Positions 44,788 to 53,836 of a stretch of DNA of 64,000 bases are shown piece after piece. The DNA is taken from assembly GCF_001648775.1 (NCBI RefSeq), contig NZ_LVEJ01000037.1, positions 1 to 64,000 of the forward strand, given 5' to 3'. The translations under genes were made by a program, and so were the position numbers. Position 1 is the stretch's first letter, and every line of letters starts with the position of its first letter. The notes under the pieces are model-generated. The model saw nothing but the letters and a program-made list of their open reading frames with translations, searched no databases and was not told where the DNA came from. This DNA is from Pseudomonas fluorescens. Its GTDB lineage: Bacteria > Pseudomonadota > Gammaproteobacteria > Pseudomonadales > Pseudomonadaceae.

Positions 44788-46439
44788 GAAGAAGTGGCAC
44801 CGCTCGAAGGTGTGGATGGCGCAGGGGCGACGGCTTTGGTGGTGCTCATCAGCCACAGCGCACGAATGGACAGCCAGATCATGGTCAGCACCGCAATCAC
44901 GGCGATCAACATGAACACATCGTTGTAGGCCAGCACGTTGGCCTCTCGGGTGGCGGCGTTGGACAGGCTGCGAATCCCCGCAAGGTTGCGCAGACTCGGG
45001 TCGGCCAACAGCGAACCGTACGCCGAGCCGCCGCTCTGCACGCGCGCGGCCACCAATGGGTCAGACAGCGTCAGGTGCTCGACGATTTGACTGGAATGAA
45101 ATTTTTCCCGAACGATCTGGAAGGTGCCCAGAAGTGCCGCGCCCAGCAGGCCGCCGAGGTTATTGCAGATCCCGAACAACACGGAAAAACTCACCAGATT
45201 GCGCGGATTGGTCAGCACGTTACGGGTGCCGAGGACCATGGTCGGGCCGAGAAAAAAGGTACTGCCGAACGCTAGCAGAAACTGGCTGAAATACAGGTTT
45301 TGCGGGCGGGTCAGGTTATTCGAAAAACTGTCCATCACCGACCCGGTGGCCATCAGACCCAGCGAGATGATCAACGGCATCAGCAGGTGTTTGGGGTTGA
45401 TCGTCAGTGCACTGGTCAACAGCCCTGCGACACTGCCGATCAGCATCACCACGTACAGGCTGTGCAACTGCTCATAGCCCATGTTCAGGTTCTGCATGAA
45501 ACCGACCGCACCGGTGGACTGCTCCGAGGTGACCATGCGAATCAGGGTCACCGCCAGCGCCAGGCGGATCATCACGCCGCTGCCAAGCCAGCGGGTCATC
45601 AGCATCGGATTACTGCGGTTATGTTCGATGGCCAGGCCAGCGAGGATCAGCGCAATCGACGACGCCAAAGCGACGCCGATCCAGTCCGCCTCCAGCCACC
45701 AGTCGATCCGCCCCAGCGACAACACCGCACACAACAACGCCACGCCGGTCGCAAGAATGGCAAAGGTCAGGAAGTCGAGTTTTTCAAAGGTTTTGAAGCG
45801 GTCACCGGGCGGCAACTTGAGCATCAATACGCAGCCCAGCGACAGCAGCGCCATGCCCAATTCGAACAGGTACAAGCCGCGCCATTCGGCGATTTGCAGC
45901 AAGTCCTCGGAGAATAATCGCGCCAACGGCAAGGCCAGTTGCGAAGTGCCGAGGCCGAGCACCAGCGCCTTCATCCGCCACTTCGCCGGGAACGCCTGGA
46001 CCATGTAATACAAACCCAGAGAACTCAGCGCCGCGCCGACCATGCCGTGCGCCGCACGCACCGCCACCGCCGAATTCAGGTCATTGACAAACAAATGGCC
46101 GAAAGTCACCAGCGCATACAGCACCAGAAACACCTCGGTGAACGCGCGCAAACCGAACTGCTGGCGAAACTTCACCAGCAGCAGGTTCATCGACACGTTG
46201 GTCATCACGTATGCCGCCGGCAACCAAGCCATTTCCGCTGTGGTCGCGCCGAGCGCACCTTGCAGATAAGGCAGGTTGGCGACCACCAGCGAGTTGCCCA
46301 AGCCACCGGTCACCGCCACCAGCACGCCGACCAGCGCATAGGCCAGGCGCTTGTGGGTGGAGTGCAACGGCGTCGAGGGGGAACCGGGCAGACTGGGCTT
46401 TTCGTGGGGCTGCCAGTTGCGCGGGGCGTATTGATCCAT
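44784..46439 (-). CDS. MFS efflux transporter, DHA2 (EmrB-like)
   Basis: 551 residues with 14 predicted membrane segments, the length and topology of DHA2 drug/proton antiporters such as EmrB. Motif D-like stretch GALGATTAEMAWLPAAYV in the first helices. The first gene of the pair; its stop overlaps the next start (ATGA type, four bases). No TetR or MarR regulator is adjacent on this side. Confidence 0.88.
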   Translation of the reverse strand: MDQYAPRNWQPHEKPSLPGSPSTPLHSTHKRLAYALVGVLVAVTGGLGNSLVVANLPYLQGALGATTAEMAWLPAAYVMTNVSMNLLLVKFRQQFGLRAFTEVFLVLYALVTFGHLFVNDLNSAVAVRAAHGMVGAALSSLGLYYMVQAFPAKWRMKALVLGLGTSQLALPLARLFSEDLLQIAEWRGLYLFELGMALLSLGCVLMLKLPPGDRFKTFEKLDFLTFAILATGVALLCAVLSLGRIDWWLEADWIGVALASSIALILAGLAIEHNRSNPMLMTRWLGSGVMIRLALAVTLIRMVTSEQSTGAVGFMQNLNMGYEQLHSLYVVMLIGSVAGLLTSALTINPKHLLMPLIISLGLMATGSVMDSFSNNLTRPQNLYFSQFLLAFGSTFFLGPTMVLGTRNVLTNPRNLVSFSVLFGICNNLGGLLGAALLGTFQIVREKFHSSQIVEHLTLSDPLVAARVQSGGSAYGSLLADPSLRNLAGIRSLSNAATREANVLAYNDVFMLIAVIAVLTMIWLSIRALWLMSTTKAVAPAPSTPSSGATSS

Positions 46440-46505
46440 TGCAAGGCCTTGTGCGGAAGGTGGGTGAAGTTTGCCGCAAATTCGTTGCTAAAACACTTTT
46501 CCCAT

Positions 46506-46594
46506 GTGGGAGCGAGCCTGCTCGCGAATGCGGTGTTTCAGTCGACAACATCGTCGGATGAACGTCCGCATTCGCGAGCAGGCTCGCTCCCACA
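46506..46594. repeat. REPIN (head-in pair, CCTGC subtype)
   Basis: Inverted pair of GTGGGAGCGAGCCTGCTCGCGAA between the efflux gene and the OprD-type porin. Confidence 0.9.
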
Positions 46595-46675
46595 GGGTTC
46601 TGTGTGATGGTCGGGGGTCATCGTATAACTTGTTGTTGACATTCCCGGAAAACGTAGGAAATATCCGCACCCATG

Positions 46676-46696
46676 TTGTACGACGACGTATGACAA
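46676..46696. promoter_or_regulatory. Operator-like site before the OprD-type porin
   Basis: TTGTACGACGACGTATGACAA: a 21-base site matching 15 of 21 bases with the reverse complement of 48258-48278 before udh. TTGT/ACAA ends are symmetric. It lies 36 bases upstream of the porin start. A GntR/FadR-type uronate regulator is a plausible binder; such a regulator is not in the window. Confidence 0.45.
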
Positions 46697-46713
46697 ATAA
46701 TAAAAACAACAAA
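46695..46713 (+). promoter_or_regulatory. A-rich Crc/Hfq-type motif before the OprD-type porin
   Basis: AAATAATAAAAACAACAAA, made of repeated AAn triplets, lies directly before the GGGAG binding site. It overlaps the end of the operator-like site. Confidence 0.4.
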
Positions 46714-46732
46714 TGAAACAGGGAGCGTCACA

Positions 46733-48028
46733 GTGAGCACACTCGCCCGCAATTCCGTCCGCCCTTCACGCTTTTCCACACTTCGCCCGCATTCCACGTT
46801 AAGCCTGATCGGCTGCAGCAGCCTCGCCCTCGCCATGCCGATGAGCGCCGAGGCCGAAGGTTTTCTCGAAGACAGCAAAGCCACGCTGAACCTGCGCAAC
46901 GCCTACTTCAACCGCAACTTCGTCAACCCGGCCAACGCGCAAGGCAAGGCCGAAGAGTGGACGCAGAACTTCATCCTCGACGCCAAATCCGGCTTCACCC
47001 AAGGCACCGTTGGTTTCGGTCTCGATGTGCTGGGGATGTATTCGCAAAAGCTCGATGGCGGCAAAGGCACCGGCGGCACGCAACTGTTGCCGATCCACGA
47101 TGACGGACGCCCGGCGGACAACTTCGGCCGCCTCGGCGTGGCGCTGAAAGCCAAGGTGTCGAAGACAGAATTGAAGGTCGGCGAGTGGATGCCGGTGCTG
47201 CCGATCCTGCGCTCCGACGATGGCCGCTCCCTGCCGCAGACCTTTCGCGGCGGCCAGATCACCTCCACCGAGATCAACGGCCTGACCGTCTACGGCGGCC
47301 AGTTCCGCGGCAACAGCCCGCGCAACGATGCGAGCATGGAAGACATGTCAATGAACGGTCGCGGCGCGTTCACTTCCGATCGCTTCAACTTCGGCGGCGG
47401 CGAATACACCTTCAACGACAAGCGCACCCTGGTCGGCGTGTGGTACGCCGAACTCAGCGACATCTACCAGCAGCAGTATTTCAACCTCAGCCACAGCCAG
47501 CCGCTGGGCGACTGGACGCTGGGCGCCAACCTCGGTTTCTTCACTGGCAAGGAAGATGGCAGCGCCCAGGCCGGCGACCTCGACAACAAAACCGCGTTCG
47601 CCCTGCTTTCCGCCAAGTACGGTGGCAACACCTTTTACCTCGGCCTGCAAAAACTCAGCGGCGACGATGCCTGGATGCGGGTCAACGGCACCAGCGGCGG
47701 CACCTTGGCCAACGACAGTTACAACGCCAGTTATGACAACGCCCAAGAGCGCTCCTGGCAGGTGCGCCACGACTACAACTTCGTCGCCCTCGGCATCCCC
47801 GGCCTGACCCTGATGAACCGCTACATCAGTGGCGATAACGTGCACACCGGGACGATCACTGATGGCAAGGAATGGGGTCGCGAGTCGGAGCTGGCCTACA
47901 CCGTGCAGAGTGGGCCACTGAAAAATCTCAACGTGAAATGGCGTAACGCGACGATTCGCCGGGACTTCAGCACCAACGAGTTTGACGAGAACCGGATTTT
48001 TATCAGTTATCCGATTTCGTTGTTGTAA
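46733..48028 (+). CDS. OprD-family outer-membrane porin
   Basis: 431 residues starting at a GTG with GGGAG upstream. N-terminal signal to about residue 34, then a beta-barrel with the OprD opening (EGFLEDSKATLNLRNAYFNRNF), which is diagnostic, and a C-terminal aromatic end (RIFISYPISLL, Leu rather than Phe). Subfamily substrates are acidic carbohydrates and amino acids; proximity to udh and the TRAP genes suggests uronate or aldarate uptake. It is a separate transcript with its own operator-like site. Confidence 0.9.
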   Translation: MSTLARNSVRPSRFSTLRPHSTLSLIGCSSLALAMPMSAEAEGFLEDSKATLNLRNAYFNRNFVNPANAQGKAEEWTQNFILDAKSGFTQGTVGFGLDVLGMYSQKLDGGKGTGGTQLLPIHDDGRPADNFGRLGVALKAKVSKTELKVGEWMPVLPILRSDDGRSLPQTFRGGQITSTEINGLTVYGGQFRGNSPRNDASMEDMSMNGRGAFTSDRFNFGGGEYTFNDKRTLVGVWYAELSDIYQQQYFNLSHSQPLGDWTLGANLGFFTGKEDGSAQAGDLDNKTAFALLSAKYGGNTFYLGLQKLSGDDAWMRVNGTSGGTLANDSYNASYDNAQERSWQVRHDYNFVALGIPGLTLMNRYISGDNVHTGTITDGKEWGRESELAYTVQSGPLKNLNVKWRNATIRRDFSTNEFDENRIFISYPISLL

Positions 48029-48053
48029 AGCCAGTCGTAACACCGATTTCCCT

Positions 48054-48142
48054 GTGGGAGCGAGCTTGCTCGCGAATGCGTTGGGTCAGTCAATTCATCT
48101 TTCAATGACACTCCGCTTTCGCGAGCAAGCTCGCTCCCACAG
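48054..48142. repeat. REPIN (head-in pair, CTTGC subtype)
   Basis: Inverted pair of GTGGGAGCGAGCTTGCTCGC starting 26 bases after the porin stop, between porin and udh. Confidence 0.9.
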
Positions 48143-48257
48143 GGGAGTTGCATTGCCAAAAAAGCAATTGTGGTGGTTGAAGACTGGAATGGCCCTTCCG
48201 TCATTTACACCAAAAGTCGCGTTGACAAGTTCCGGAAACCCTACCGATACTTCAGCG

Positions 48258-48278
48258 AAGTCATACGACAACCTACAA
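48258..48278. promoter_or_regulatory. Operator-like site before udh
   Basis: AAGTCATACGACAACCTACAA; its reverse complement reads TTGTAGGTTGTCGTATGACTT and shares TTGTA and CGTATGAC at the same spacing with 46676-46696. It lies 31 bases before the udh ATG. Confidence 0.45.
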
Positions 48279-48285
48279 CAACCCT

Positions 48286-48295
48286 AATAACAACG
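48286..48295 (+). promoter_or_regulatory. Crc/Hfq-type motif before udh
   Basis: AATAACAACG immediately upstream of the GTAAGGG binding site, 14 bases before the udh ATG. Confidence 0.45.
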
Positions 48296-48309
48296 TGTAA
48301 GGGATTGCC

Positions 48310-49134
48310 ATGACGTCTACCTCCACTCCCCGTGCTCCGTTCAACCGCCTGCTGCTGACCGGCGCTGCCGGTGGTTTGGGCAAAGTTCTGCGCGAACGCC
48401 TGCGCCCGTACGCCAATGTCCTGCGTCTGTCGGACATCGCCGCCCTCACCCCAGCCATTGATGACCGCGAAGAAATCGTCGTCTGCGACCTCGCCGACAA
48501 ACACGCCGTGCACCAACTGGTCGAAGGCGTCGACGCGATCCTGCATTTTGGCGGTGTCTCCGTCGAACGGCCGTTCGAAGAGATTCTCGGCGCCAACATC
48601 TGCGGCGTCTTCCACATCTATGAAGCCGCGCGTCGGCATGGCGTGAAGCGGGTGATCTTCGCCAGCTCCAATCATGTCATCGGCTTCTACAAACAGGACG
48701 AACACCTCGACGCCAGCACTACGCGCCGCCCCGATGGCTACTACGGTTTGTCCAAGTCCTACGGCGAAGACATGGCCAGTTTCTACTTCGATCGCTACGG
48801 CATCGAGACCGTCAGCATCCGCATCGGCTCCTCGTTCCCCGAGCCGCAAAACCGCCGAATGATGCACACCTGGCTGAGCTTCGACGACCTCACGCAATTG
48901 CTCGAACGCGCGCTGTACACACCCAACGTCGGCCACACCGTGGTCTACGGCATGTCCGCCAACAAGGACGTCTGGTGGGACAACCGCTTCGCCAGCCACC
49001 TCGGCTTTGAGGCGAAGGACAGCTCCGAAGTGTTCCGCGAAAAGGTCGAAGCGCAGCCAATGCCGGCCGCCGATGACCCGGCGCGGATCTATCAGGGCGG
49101 CGCGTTTGTCGCGGCCGGACCGTTCGGCGACTGA
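48310..49134 (+). CDS. udh: Uronate dehydrogenase
   Basis: 274 residues of the extended SDR family: TGAAGGLG at 17-24 for NAD, Tyr145 and Lys149 in YYGLSKSYGED, and the typical length of Udh (275 in P. syringae). It oxidises D-glucuronate or galacturonate to the 1,5- or 1,4-aldarolactone with NAD. The following lactonase-type and TRAP genes support this. GTAAGGG precedes the ATG. First gene of the uronate transcript. Confidence 0.9.
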   Translation: MTSTSTPRAPFNRLLLTGAAGGLGKVLRERLRPYANVLRLSDIAALTPAIDDREEIVVCDLADKHAVHQLVEGVDAILHFGGVSVERPFEEILGANICGVFHIYEAARRHGVKRVIFASSNHVIGFYKQDEHLDASTTRRPDGYYGLSKSYGEDMASFYFDRYGIETVSIRIGSSFPEPQNRRMMHTWLSFDDLTQLLERALYTPNVGHTVVYGMSANKDVWWDNRFASHLGFEAKDSSEVFREKVEAQPMPAADDPARIYQGGAFVAAGPFGD

Positions 49135-49164
49135 ACACTCTGAGAACGACACAAGGGATTGAGT

Positions 49165-50058
49165 ATGCAAGCCGAATTGATCGTCGATGCCCGCAACGCC
49201 GTGGGCGAAAGCCCGGTCTGGGTGGCAGAGGAAAACGCGCTGTACTGGGTGGATATTCCCAACGGCGGGCTGCAACGCTGGAGCGCCGAGACCGGCCATG
49301 TGCATGCCTGGAAAACCCCTGAGATGCTCGCCTGCATCGCCCGCCACAGCCGTGACGGCTGGGTCGCAGGGATGGAAAGCGGCTTCTTTCATTTGCATCC
49401 GCACAGTGACGGCAGCCTCGACAACCAACTGCTCGCCAGCGTCGAGCACGGCCGCGAAGACATGCGCCTCAACGATGGTCGTTGCGACCGACAGGGCCGC
49501 TTCTGGGCCGGCAGCATGGTCCTGAACATGGGCCTGAATGCGCCCGAAGGGCGGCTCTATCGCTACGGTGCCGGACAGTCTGGCGTGGTCGACGCGCAAC
49601 TCGACGGTTTCATCGTGCCCAACGGCCTCGGCTTCAGCCCCGACGGCAAAACGATGTACCTGTCCGACTCGCATCCCGACGTGCAATTGATCTGGGCGTT
49701 CGATTACGACACCGAGACCGGCACACCGTCGAACCGCCGCGTTTTCGTCGACATGAACCACTTCCCCGGTCGCCCCGATGGCGCAGCCGTGGACGCCGAG
49801 GGTTGCTACTGGATCTGCGCCAACGACGCCGGCCTCATTCACCGCTTTGCACCGGACGGCCGACTCGATTTTTCGCTCGAGGTCCCGGTGAAAAAACCGA
49901 CCATGTGCGCCTTCGGCGGTAGCCGCATGGACACCCTTTTCGTGACCTCGATTCGTCCCGGCGATGACCACGACTCGCAATCCCTGGCCGGCGGCGTGTT
50001 CGCCCTGAACCTCAACGTCAAAGGCCAGCCGGAGCCGCTGTTCAACGATTCCCTGTAA
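49165..50058 (+). CDS. SMP-30/gluconolactonase-family protein, likely aldarolactonase
   Basis: 297 residues of the SMP-30 six-bladed propeller family, with GESPVW near the start (metal-binding Glu), DGRCDRQGRFWAGSM near 110 and PNGLGFSPDGKTMYLSDS near 150 (Asn and Asp ligands). It follows udh by about 30 bases and probably opens the aldarolactone that Udh produces. The ATG at 49165 has AAGGG seven bases upstream; a TTG two codons earlier is less likely. Paralogues act on gluconolactone or L-arabinolactone, so specificity rests on context. Confidence 0.87.
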   Translation: MQAELIVDARNAVGESPVWVAEENALYWVDIPNGGLQRWSAETGHVHAWKTPEMLACIARHSRDGWVAGMESGFFHLHPHSDGSLDNQLLASVEHGREDMRLNDGRCDRQGRFWAGSMVLNMGLNAPEGRLYRYGAGQSGVVDAQLDGFIVPNGLGFSPDGKTMYLSDSHPDVQLIWAFDYDTETGTPSNRRVFVDMNHFPGRPDGAAVDAEGCYWICANDAGLIHRFAPDGRLDFSLEVPVKKPTMCAFGGSRMDTLFVTSIRPGDDHDSQSLAGGVFALNLNVKGQPEPLFNDSL

Positions 50059-50093
50059 TACCCGCTTGTGCTGCACCGCTGCGCCTTGAACAC

Positions 50094-50105
50094 AACAATA
50101 ACAAG
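50094..50105 (+). promoter_or_regulatory. Crc/Hfq-type motif before the TRAP binding-protein gene
   Basis: AACAATAACAAG, just upstream of CTGGAGAC and 16 bases before the ATG at 50122. Confidence 0.45.
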
Positions 50106-50121
50106 ACTGGAGACACCCCCA

Positions 50122-51093
50122 ATGGACTTCAAACGCACCTTGCTGGCCGCTGCACTTCCGCTGATGTTTACCTTCACTGGCGCCGCTCAGGCACTGCAAC
50201 TCAAATTCGCTGACATTCACCCCGCCGGTTATCCAACCGTGGTGGCCGAAGAAAACATGGGCAAGACGCTGACCAAGGAGACCAACGGCGAACTGACCTT
50301 CCAATACTTCCCCGGCGGTGTGCTGGGCTCCGAAAAAGAAGTCATCGAGCAGATGCAAGTCGGCGCCGTACAGCTGTCTCGCGTCAGCCTGGGTATCGTC
50401 GGCCCGGTGGTCCCGGACGTGAACGTGTTCAACATGCCGTTCATCTTCCGCGACCATCAACACATGCGTAACGTCATCGACGGCGCAGTGGGCGACGAAA
50501 TTCTCGACAAAATCACCAATTCCGAATTCGGTCTGGTGGCCCTGGCCTGGATGGACGGCGGCACGCGCAACGTCTACACCAAGAAACCGGTGCGCAAGCT
50601 CGAAGACCTCAAGGGCATGAAAATCCGCGTGCAAGGCAACCCGATGTTCATCGACATGATGAACGCCATGGGCGGCAACGGTATCGCCATGGACACCGGC
50701 GAGATCTTCAGCGCCCTGCAGACCGGCGTGATCGACGGCGCGGAAAACAACCCGCCGACCCTGCTCGAACACAACCACTTCCAGAACGCGAAGTACTACA
50801 GCCTGACCGGCCACCTGATCCTGCCAGAGCCGATCGTGATGTCGAAAATCACCTGGGAAAAACTGACGCCGGATCAACAGGCGCTGGTCAAGACAGCCGC
50901 CAAGGCTGCCCAGGCCGAAGAGCGCGTGCTGTGGGACAAGAAGTCCGCTGCCAGTGAAGAAAAACTCAAGGCCGCCGGCGTCGAGTTCATCGAGGTCGAC
51001 AAGAAACCCTTCTACGACGCCACCGCACCGGTGCGGGAAAAGTACGGCGCGAAGTATGCCGACCTGATCAAGAAAATCGAAGCCGTTCAGTAA
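50122..51093 (+). CDS. TRAP transporter periplasmic binding protein (DctP family)
   Basis: 323 residues with a signal peptide (MDFKRTLLAAALPLMFTFTGAAQA) and a DctP-type ligand-binding fold (LKFADIHPAGYPTVVAEE, FQYFPGGVLGSEKEVIEQMQ-like region, and the conserved Arg near IRVQGNPMF). Length is standard. Uronate or hexuronate is the likely ligand from context. The ATG at 50122 follows CTGGAGAC; a frame to 50068 is not needed. Confidence 0.9.
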   Translation: MDFKRTLLAAALPLMFTFTGAAQALQLKFADIHPAGYPTVVAEENMGKTLTKETNGELTFQYFPGGVLGSEKEVIEQMQVGAVQLSRVSLGIVGPVVPDVNVFNMPFIFRDHQHMRNVIDGAVGDEILDKITNSEFGLVALAWMDGGTRNVYTKKPVRKLEDLKGMKIRVQGNPMFIDMMNAMGGNGIAMDTGEIFSALQTGVIDGAENNPPTLLEHNHFQNAKYYSLTGHLILPEPIVMSKITWEKLTPDQQALVKTAAKAAQAEERVLWDKKSAASEEKLKAAGVEFIEVDKKPFYDATAPVREKYGAKYADLIKKIEAVQ

Positions 51094-51169
51094 CGCCTCC
51101 CGCTCCGTCCTCATGAACTAGGCCCGGTGCGCCCGATGACTGCGGCGCGCCCGGTTACGGTGGAACCCG

Positions 51170-51697
51170 ATGAAGAATCTACTGCTGCGTATCAACGACA
51201 AGATCTACATGACGTGCATCTGGGTCGCCGGCCTTTCCGTCTTGGCGATTTCCCTGATGATTCCCTGGGGCGTGTTCGCCCGCTATGTCCTGGGCACCGG
51301 TTCGAGCTGGCCCGAGCCCACGGCGATCCTGCTGATGATGGTGTTTACCTTCATCGGCGCCGCCGCCAGTTACCGCGCCGGCGCGCACATGGCCGTGGCC
51401 ATGCTCACCGATCGCATGCCTCCACAACTGAGATCTGCAGCGGCGATATTTTCACAACTGCTCATGGCGGCGATCTGCATCTTCATGACGATCTGGGGCG
51501 CCAAGCTGTGCATGTCCACCTGGAACCAGTTCATGGCAGCCCTTCCCGATCTGCGCGTTGGCGTGACTTACTTGCCGATTCCCGTGGGCGGCTTGCTGAC
51601 GCTGGTTTTCGTGCTGGAAAAACTCTTGCTCGGTGACCAGAGCAAACGGCGCGTCGTGCAGTTCGACCTGGTTGAAGAAAGTGAAGGTGCCGCTTAA
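51170..51697 (+). CDS. TRAP transporter small membrane subunit (DctQ family)
   Basis: 175 residues with four predicted membrane helices. It carries the DctQ hallmark of a Trp-Pro-Glu pattern (SSWPEPTAILLMM) in helix two. It follows dctP by 76 bases and ends exactly at the dctM start (TAATG overlap). It scaffolds the large subunit in the inner membrane. Confidence 0.88.
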   Translation: MKNLLLRINDKIYMTCIWVAGLSVLAISLMIPWGVFARYVLGTGSSWPEPTAILLMMVFTFIGAAASYRAGAHMAVAMLTDRMPPQLRSAAAIFSQLLMAAICIFMTIWGAKLCMSTWNQFMAALPDLRVGVTYLPIPVGGLLTLVFVLEKLLLGDQSKRRVVQFDLVEESEGAA

Positions 51698-52977
51698 TGG
51701 ACGCTCTGATTCTGCTGGGCAGTTTTATCGTATTGATCCTGATCGGCATGCCGGTCGCCTACGCGCTGGGCGCCGCCGCGCTGATCGGTGCATGGTGGAT
51801 CGACATTCCGTTCCAGGCGGTGATGATTCAGGTCGCGTCGGGGGTGAACAAATTCTCGCTGCTGGCCATTCCATTCTTCGTGCTGGCCGGTGCGATCATG
51901 GCCGAAGGCGGCATGTCGCGTCGATTGGTGGCGTGTGCCGGGGTGCTGGTGGGATTTGTGCGCGGTGGCCTGTCACTGGTCAACATTGTCGCCTCGACCT
52001 TCTTCGGTGCGATCTCCGGTTCGTCGGTGGCCGACACCGCGTCGGTGGGTTCGGTGCTGATTCCGGAAATGGAGCGCAAGGGCTATCCACGGGACTTCTC
52101 CACCGCCGTGACTGTCAGCGGTTCGGTGCAAGCCCTGCTGACCCCGCCCAGCCATAACTCGGTGCTTTACTCCCTGGCCGCCGGTGGCACGGTTTCGATT
52201 GCCTCACTGTTCATGGCGGGCATCGTGCCGGGCTTGCTGATGAGCGCCTGTCTGATGGTGCTGTGTCTGATTTTCGCGAGAAAACGCAACTATCCAAAGG
52301 GTGAAGTGATCCCGATGCGCCAGGCGTTGAAAATCGTCGGCGAAGCCCTCTGGGGCCTGATGGCGATGGTGATCATCCTCGGCGGCATCCTGTCCGGCAT
52401 CTTCACCGCTACCGAATCGGCGGCCATCGCCGTGCTGTGGTCGTTTTTCGTCACCATGTTCATCTACCGCGACTACAAGTGGCGCGAACTGCCGAAACTG
52501 ATGCACCGCACCGTGCGGACGATTTCGATCGTGATGATCCTGATCGGCTTCGCTGCGAGCTTCGGCTACATCATGACCCTGATGCAGATCCCGGCGAAGA
52601 TCACCACGCTGTTCCTGACCCTGTCGGACAACCGCTACGTGATCCTGATGTGCATCAACGTCATGCTGCTGTTGCTCGGCACGGTGATGGACATGGCGCC
52701 GCTGATCCTGATCCTCACGCCGATCCTGATGCCGGTGATTCTCGGCATCGGCGTCGATCCGGTGCAGTTCGGCATGATCATGCTGGTCAACCTGGGGATC
52801 GGACTGATAACGCCGCCGGTGGGTGCGGTGCTGTTTGTCGGTTCGGCGGTGGGCAAGGTCAGTATCGAAAGCACCGTGAAAGCGCTGCTGCCGTTCTATG
52901 CCGTGCTGTTTCTGGTGTTGATGTTGGTGACTTACGTGCCGGCACTTTCGCTGTGGTTGCCGCATCTGGTGTTGTAA
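51697..52977 (+). CDS. TRAP transporter large membrane subunit (DctM family)
   Basis: 426 residues with about 12 membrane segments and DctM patterns such as FSLLAIPFFVLAGAIM, SGSSVADTASVGSVLIP and a TPPVGAVLFVG stretch near residue 370. It makes the Na+-coupled channel. Its ATG shares one base with the stop of the small subunit. A terminator hairpin follows. Confidence 0.92.
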   Translation: MDALILLGSFIVLILIGMPVAYALGAAALIGAWWIDIPFQAVMIQVASGVNKFSLLAIPFFVLAGAIMAEGGMSRRLVACAGVLVGFVRGGLSLVNIVASTFFGAISGSSVADTASVGSVLIPEMERKGYPRDFSTAVTVSGSVQALLTPPSHNSVLYSLAAGGTVSIASLFMAGIVPGLLMSACLMVLCLIFARKRNYPKGEVIPMRQALKIVGEALWGLMAMVIILGGILSGIFTATESAAIAVLWSFFVTMFIYRDYKWRELPKLMHRTVRTISIVMILIGFAASFGYIMTLMQIPAKITTLFLTLSDNRYVILMCINVMLLLLGTVMDMAPLILILTPILMPVILGIGVDPVQFGMIMLVNLGIGLITPPVGAVLFVGSAVGKVSIESTVKALLPFYAVLFLVLMLVTYVPALSLWLPHLVL

Positions 52978-52984
52978 GCCGATA

Positions 52985-53020
52985 GAAAGATCGCAGCCCT
53001 TGATGGGCTGCGATTTCTTT
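52985..53020. terminator. Hairpin terminator after the TRAP operon
   Basis: GAAAGATCGCAGCCC and GGGCTGCGATTTCTTT form a 12- to 15-base-pair stem with a TTGAT loop and T-rich ends. It lies seven bases after the last TRAP gene and shares GATCGCAGC with the hairpin at 33435. Confidence 0.85.
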
Positions 53021-53026
53021 TGAACC

Positions 53027-53827
53027 TCACGCCCGCAACAACATATACCCCGCCACTACCAGACAGACACTGGCAAACCCCACCTGCAACGTCCGCGCCG
53101 GCACCCGTGCGCACAGTTTGCGGCCGATGATCATGCCGACGATGCTGGCGACGATAAACGCCGCGCCTTGCGCATCAATTCGCACACCCGCGTGAAACGA
53201 CCCAACCACGCCAATCGCCGAAATCAGACTGATCACCATCAACGACGTGGCGACGATGCCGCGCATCTGCACATCGGTCAGTTGCTTGAACGCTGGCACA
53301 ATCAAGAAGCCGCCACCGACGCCGAGCAATCCGGACACCACGCCGGTAATTGCGCCTAACGCAGCCAACGTCGCGGTGCATTTGGCGGTCCAGTCGAAGC
53401 GCCCGGTTTGTTCATTGAGCATGCAATTCTTCTGGCCCCAACTGGCGTGACCGTGATCGCTCGGCCCTTCCTGCTGACGCTCGCGGCGCAGCATGCGCCA
53501 GGCGACCATGACCATCAGCAGACTGAACAGAATCATCAGGATTTTCTCCGGCAACTGATGCGCGAAGTAGATCCCCAACGGCGAAAACACTGCGCCCAAC
53601 GCCGCAATCAACAGCGCCGCACGATAGCGCACCAGACCATGGCGCAAACCATCGATAGCACCGACCGCCGCCGCACTGCCGACCGCAAACAACGCCACCG
53701 GCGCCGCTTGGGTCATCGTCCAGCCAAGGCCGAGCACCAGCGCCGGCACCGCGAGAATGCCGCCGCCGGCCCCGGTCAAGCCGAGCACCAACCCCATCAC
53801 CACGCCAAACAGACTTGCCAGCAACAT
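53027..53827 (-). CDS. TSUP (TauE/SafE) family sulfite/thiosulfate exporter
   Basis: 266 residues with about eight membrane segments and the glycine-rich repeats of TSUP proteins (LGLTGAGGGILAVPALVLG near residue 15, GLLGVGGGFLIVPAF near 175). It lies right after the SQR-like flavoprotein gene on the same strand (9 bases apart), the arrangement of sulfide-response operons. It probably exports sulfite or thiosulfate. Confidence 0.88.
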   Translation of the reverse strand: MLLASLFGVVMGLVLGLTGAGGGILAVPALVLGLGWTMTQAAPVALFAVGSAAAVGAIDGLRHGLVRYRAALLIAALGAVFSPLGIYFAHQLPEKILMILFSLLMVMVAWRMLRRERQQEGPSDHGHASWGQKNCMLNEQTGRFDWTAKCTATLAALGAITGVVSGLLGVGGGFLIVPAFKQLTDVQMRGIVATSLMVISLISAIGVVGSFHAGVRIDAQGAAFIVASIVGMIIGRKLCARVPARTLQVGFASVCLVVAGYMLLRA

Positions 53828-53836
53828 AGGGTTTTC

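Noticed and set aside
48241-51114. 957-codon open frame on the minus strand across udh, lactonase and TRAP genes
   Set aside because: Antisense to three genes with clear families; same GC-bias artefact.
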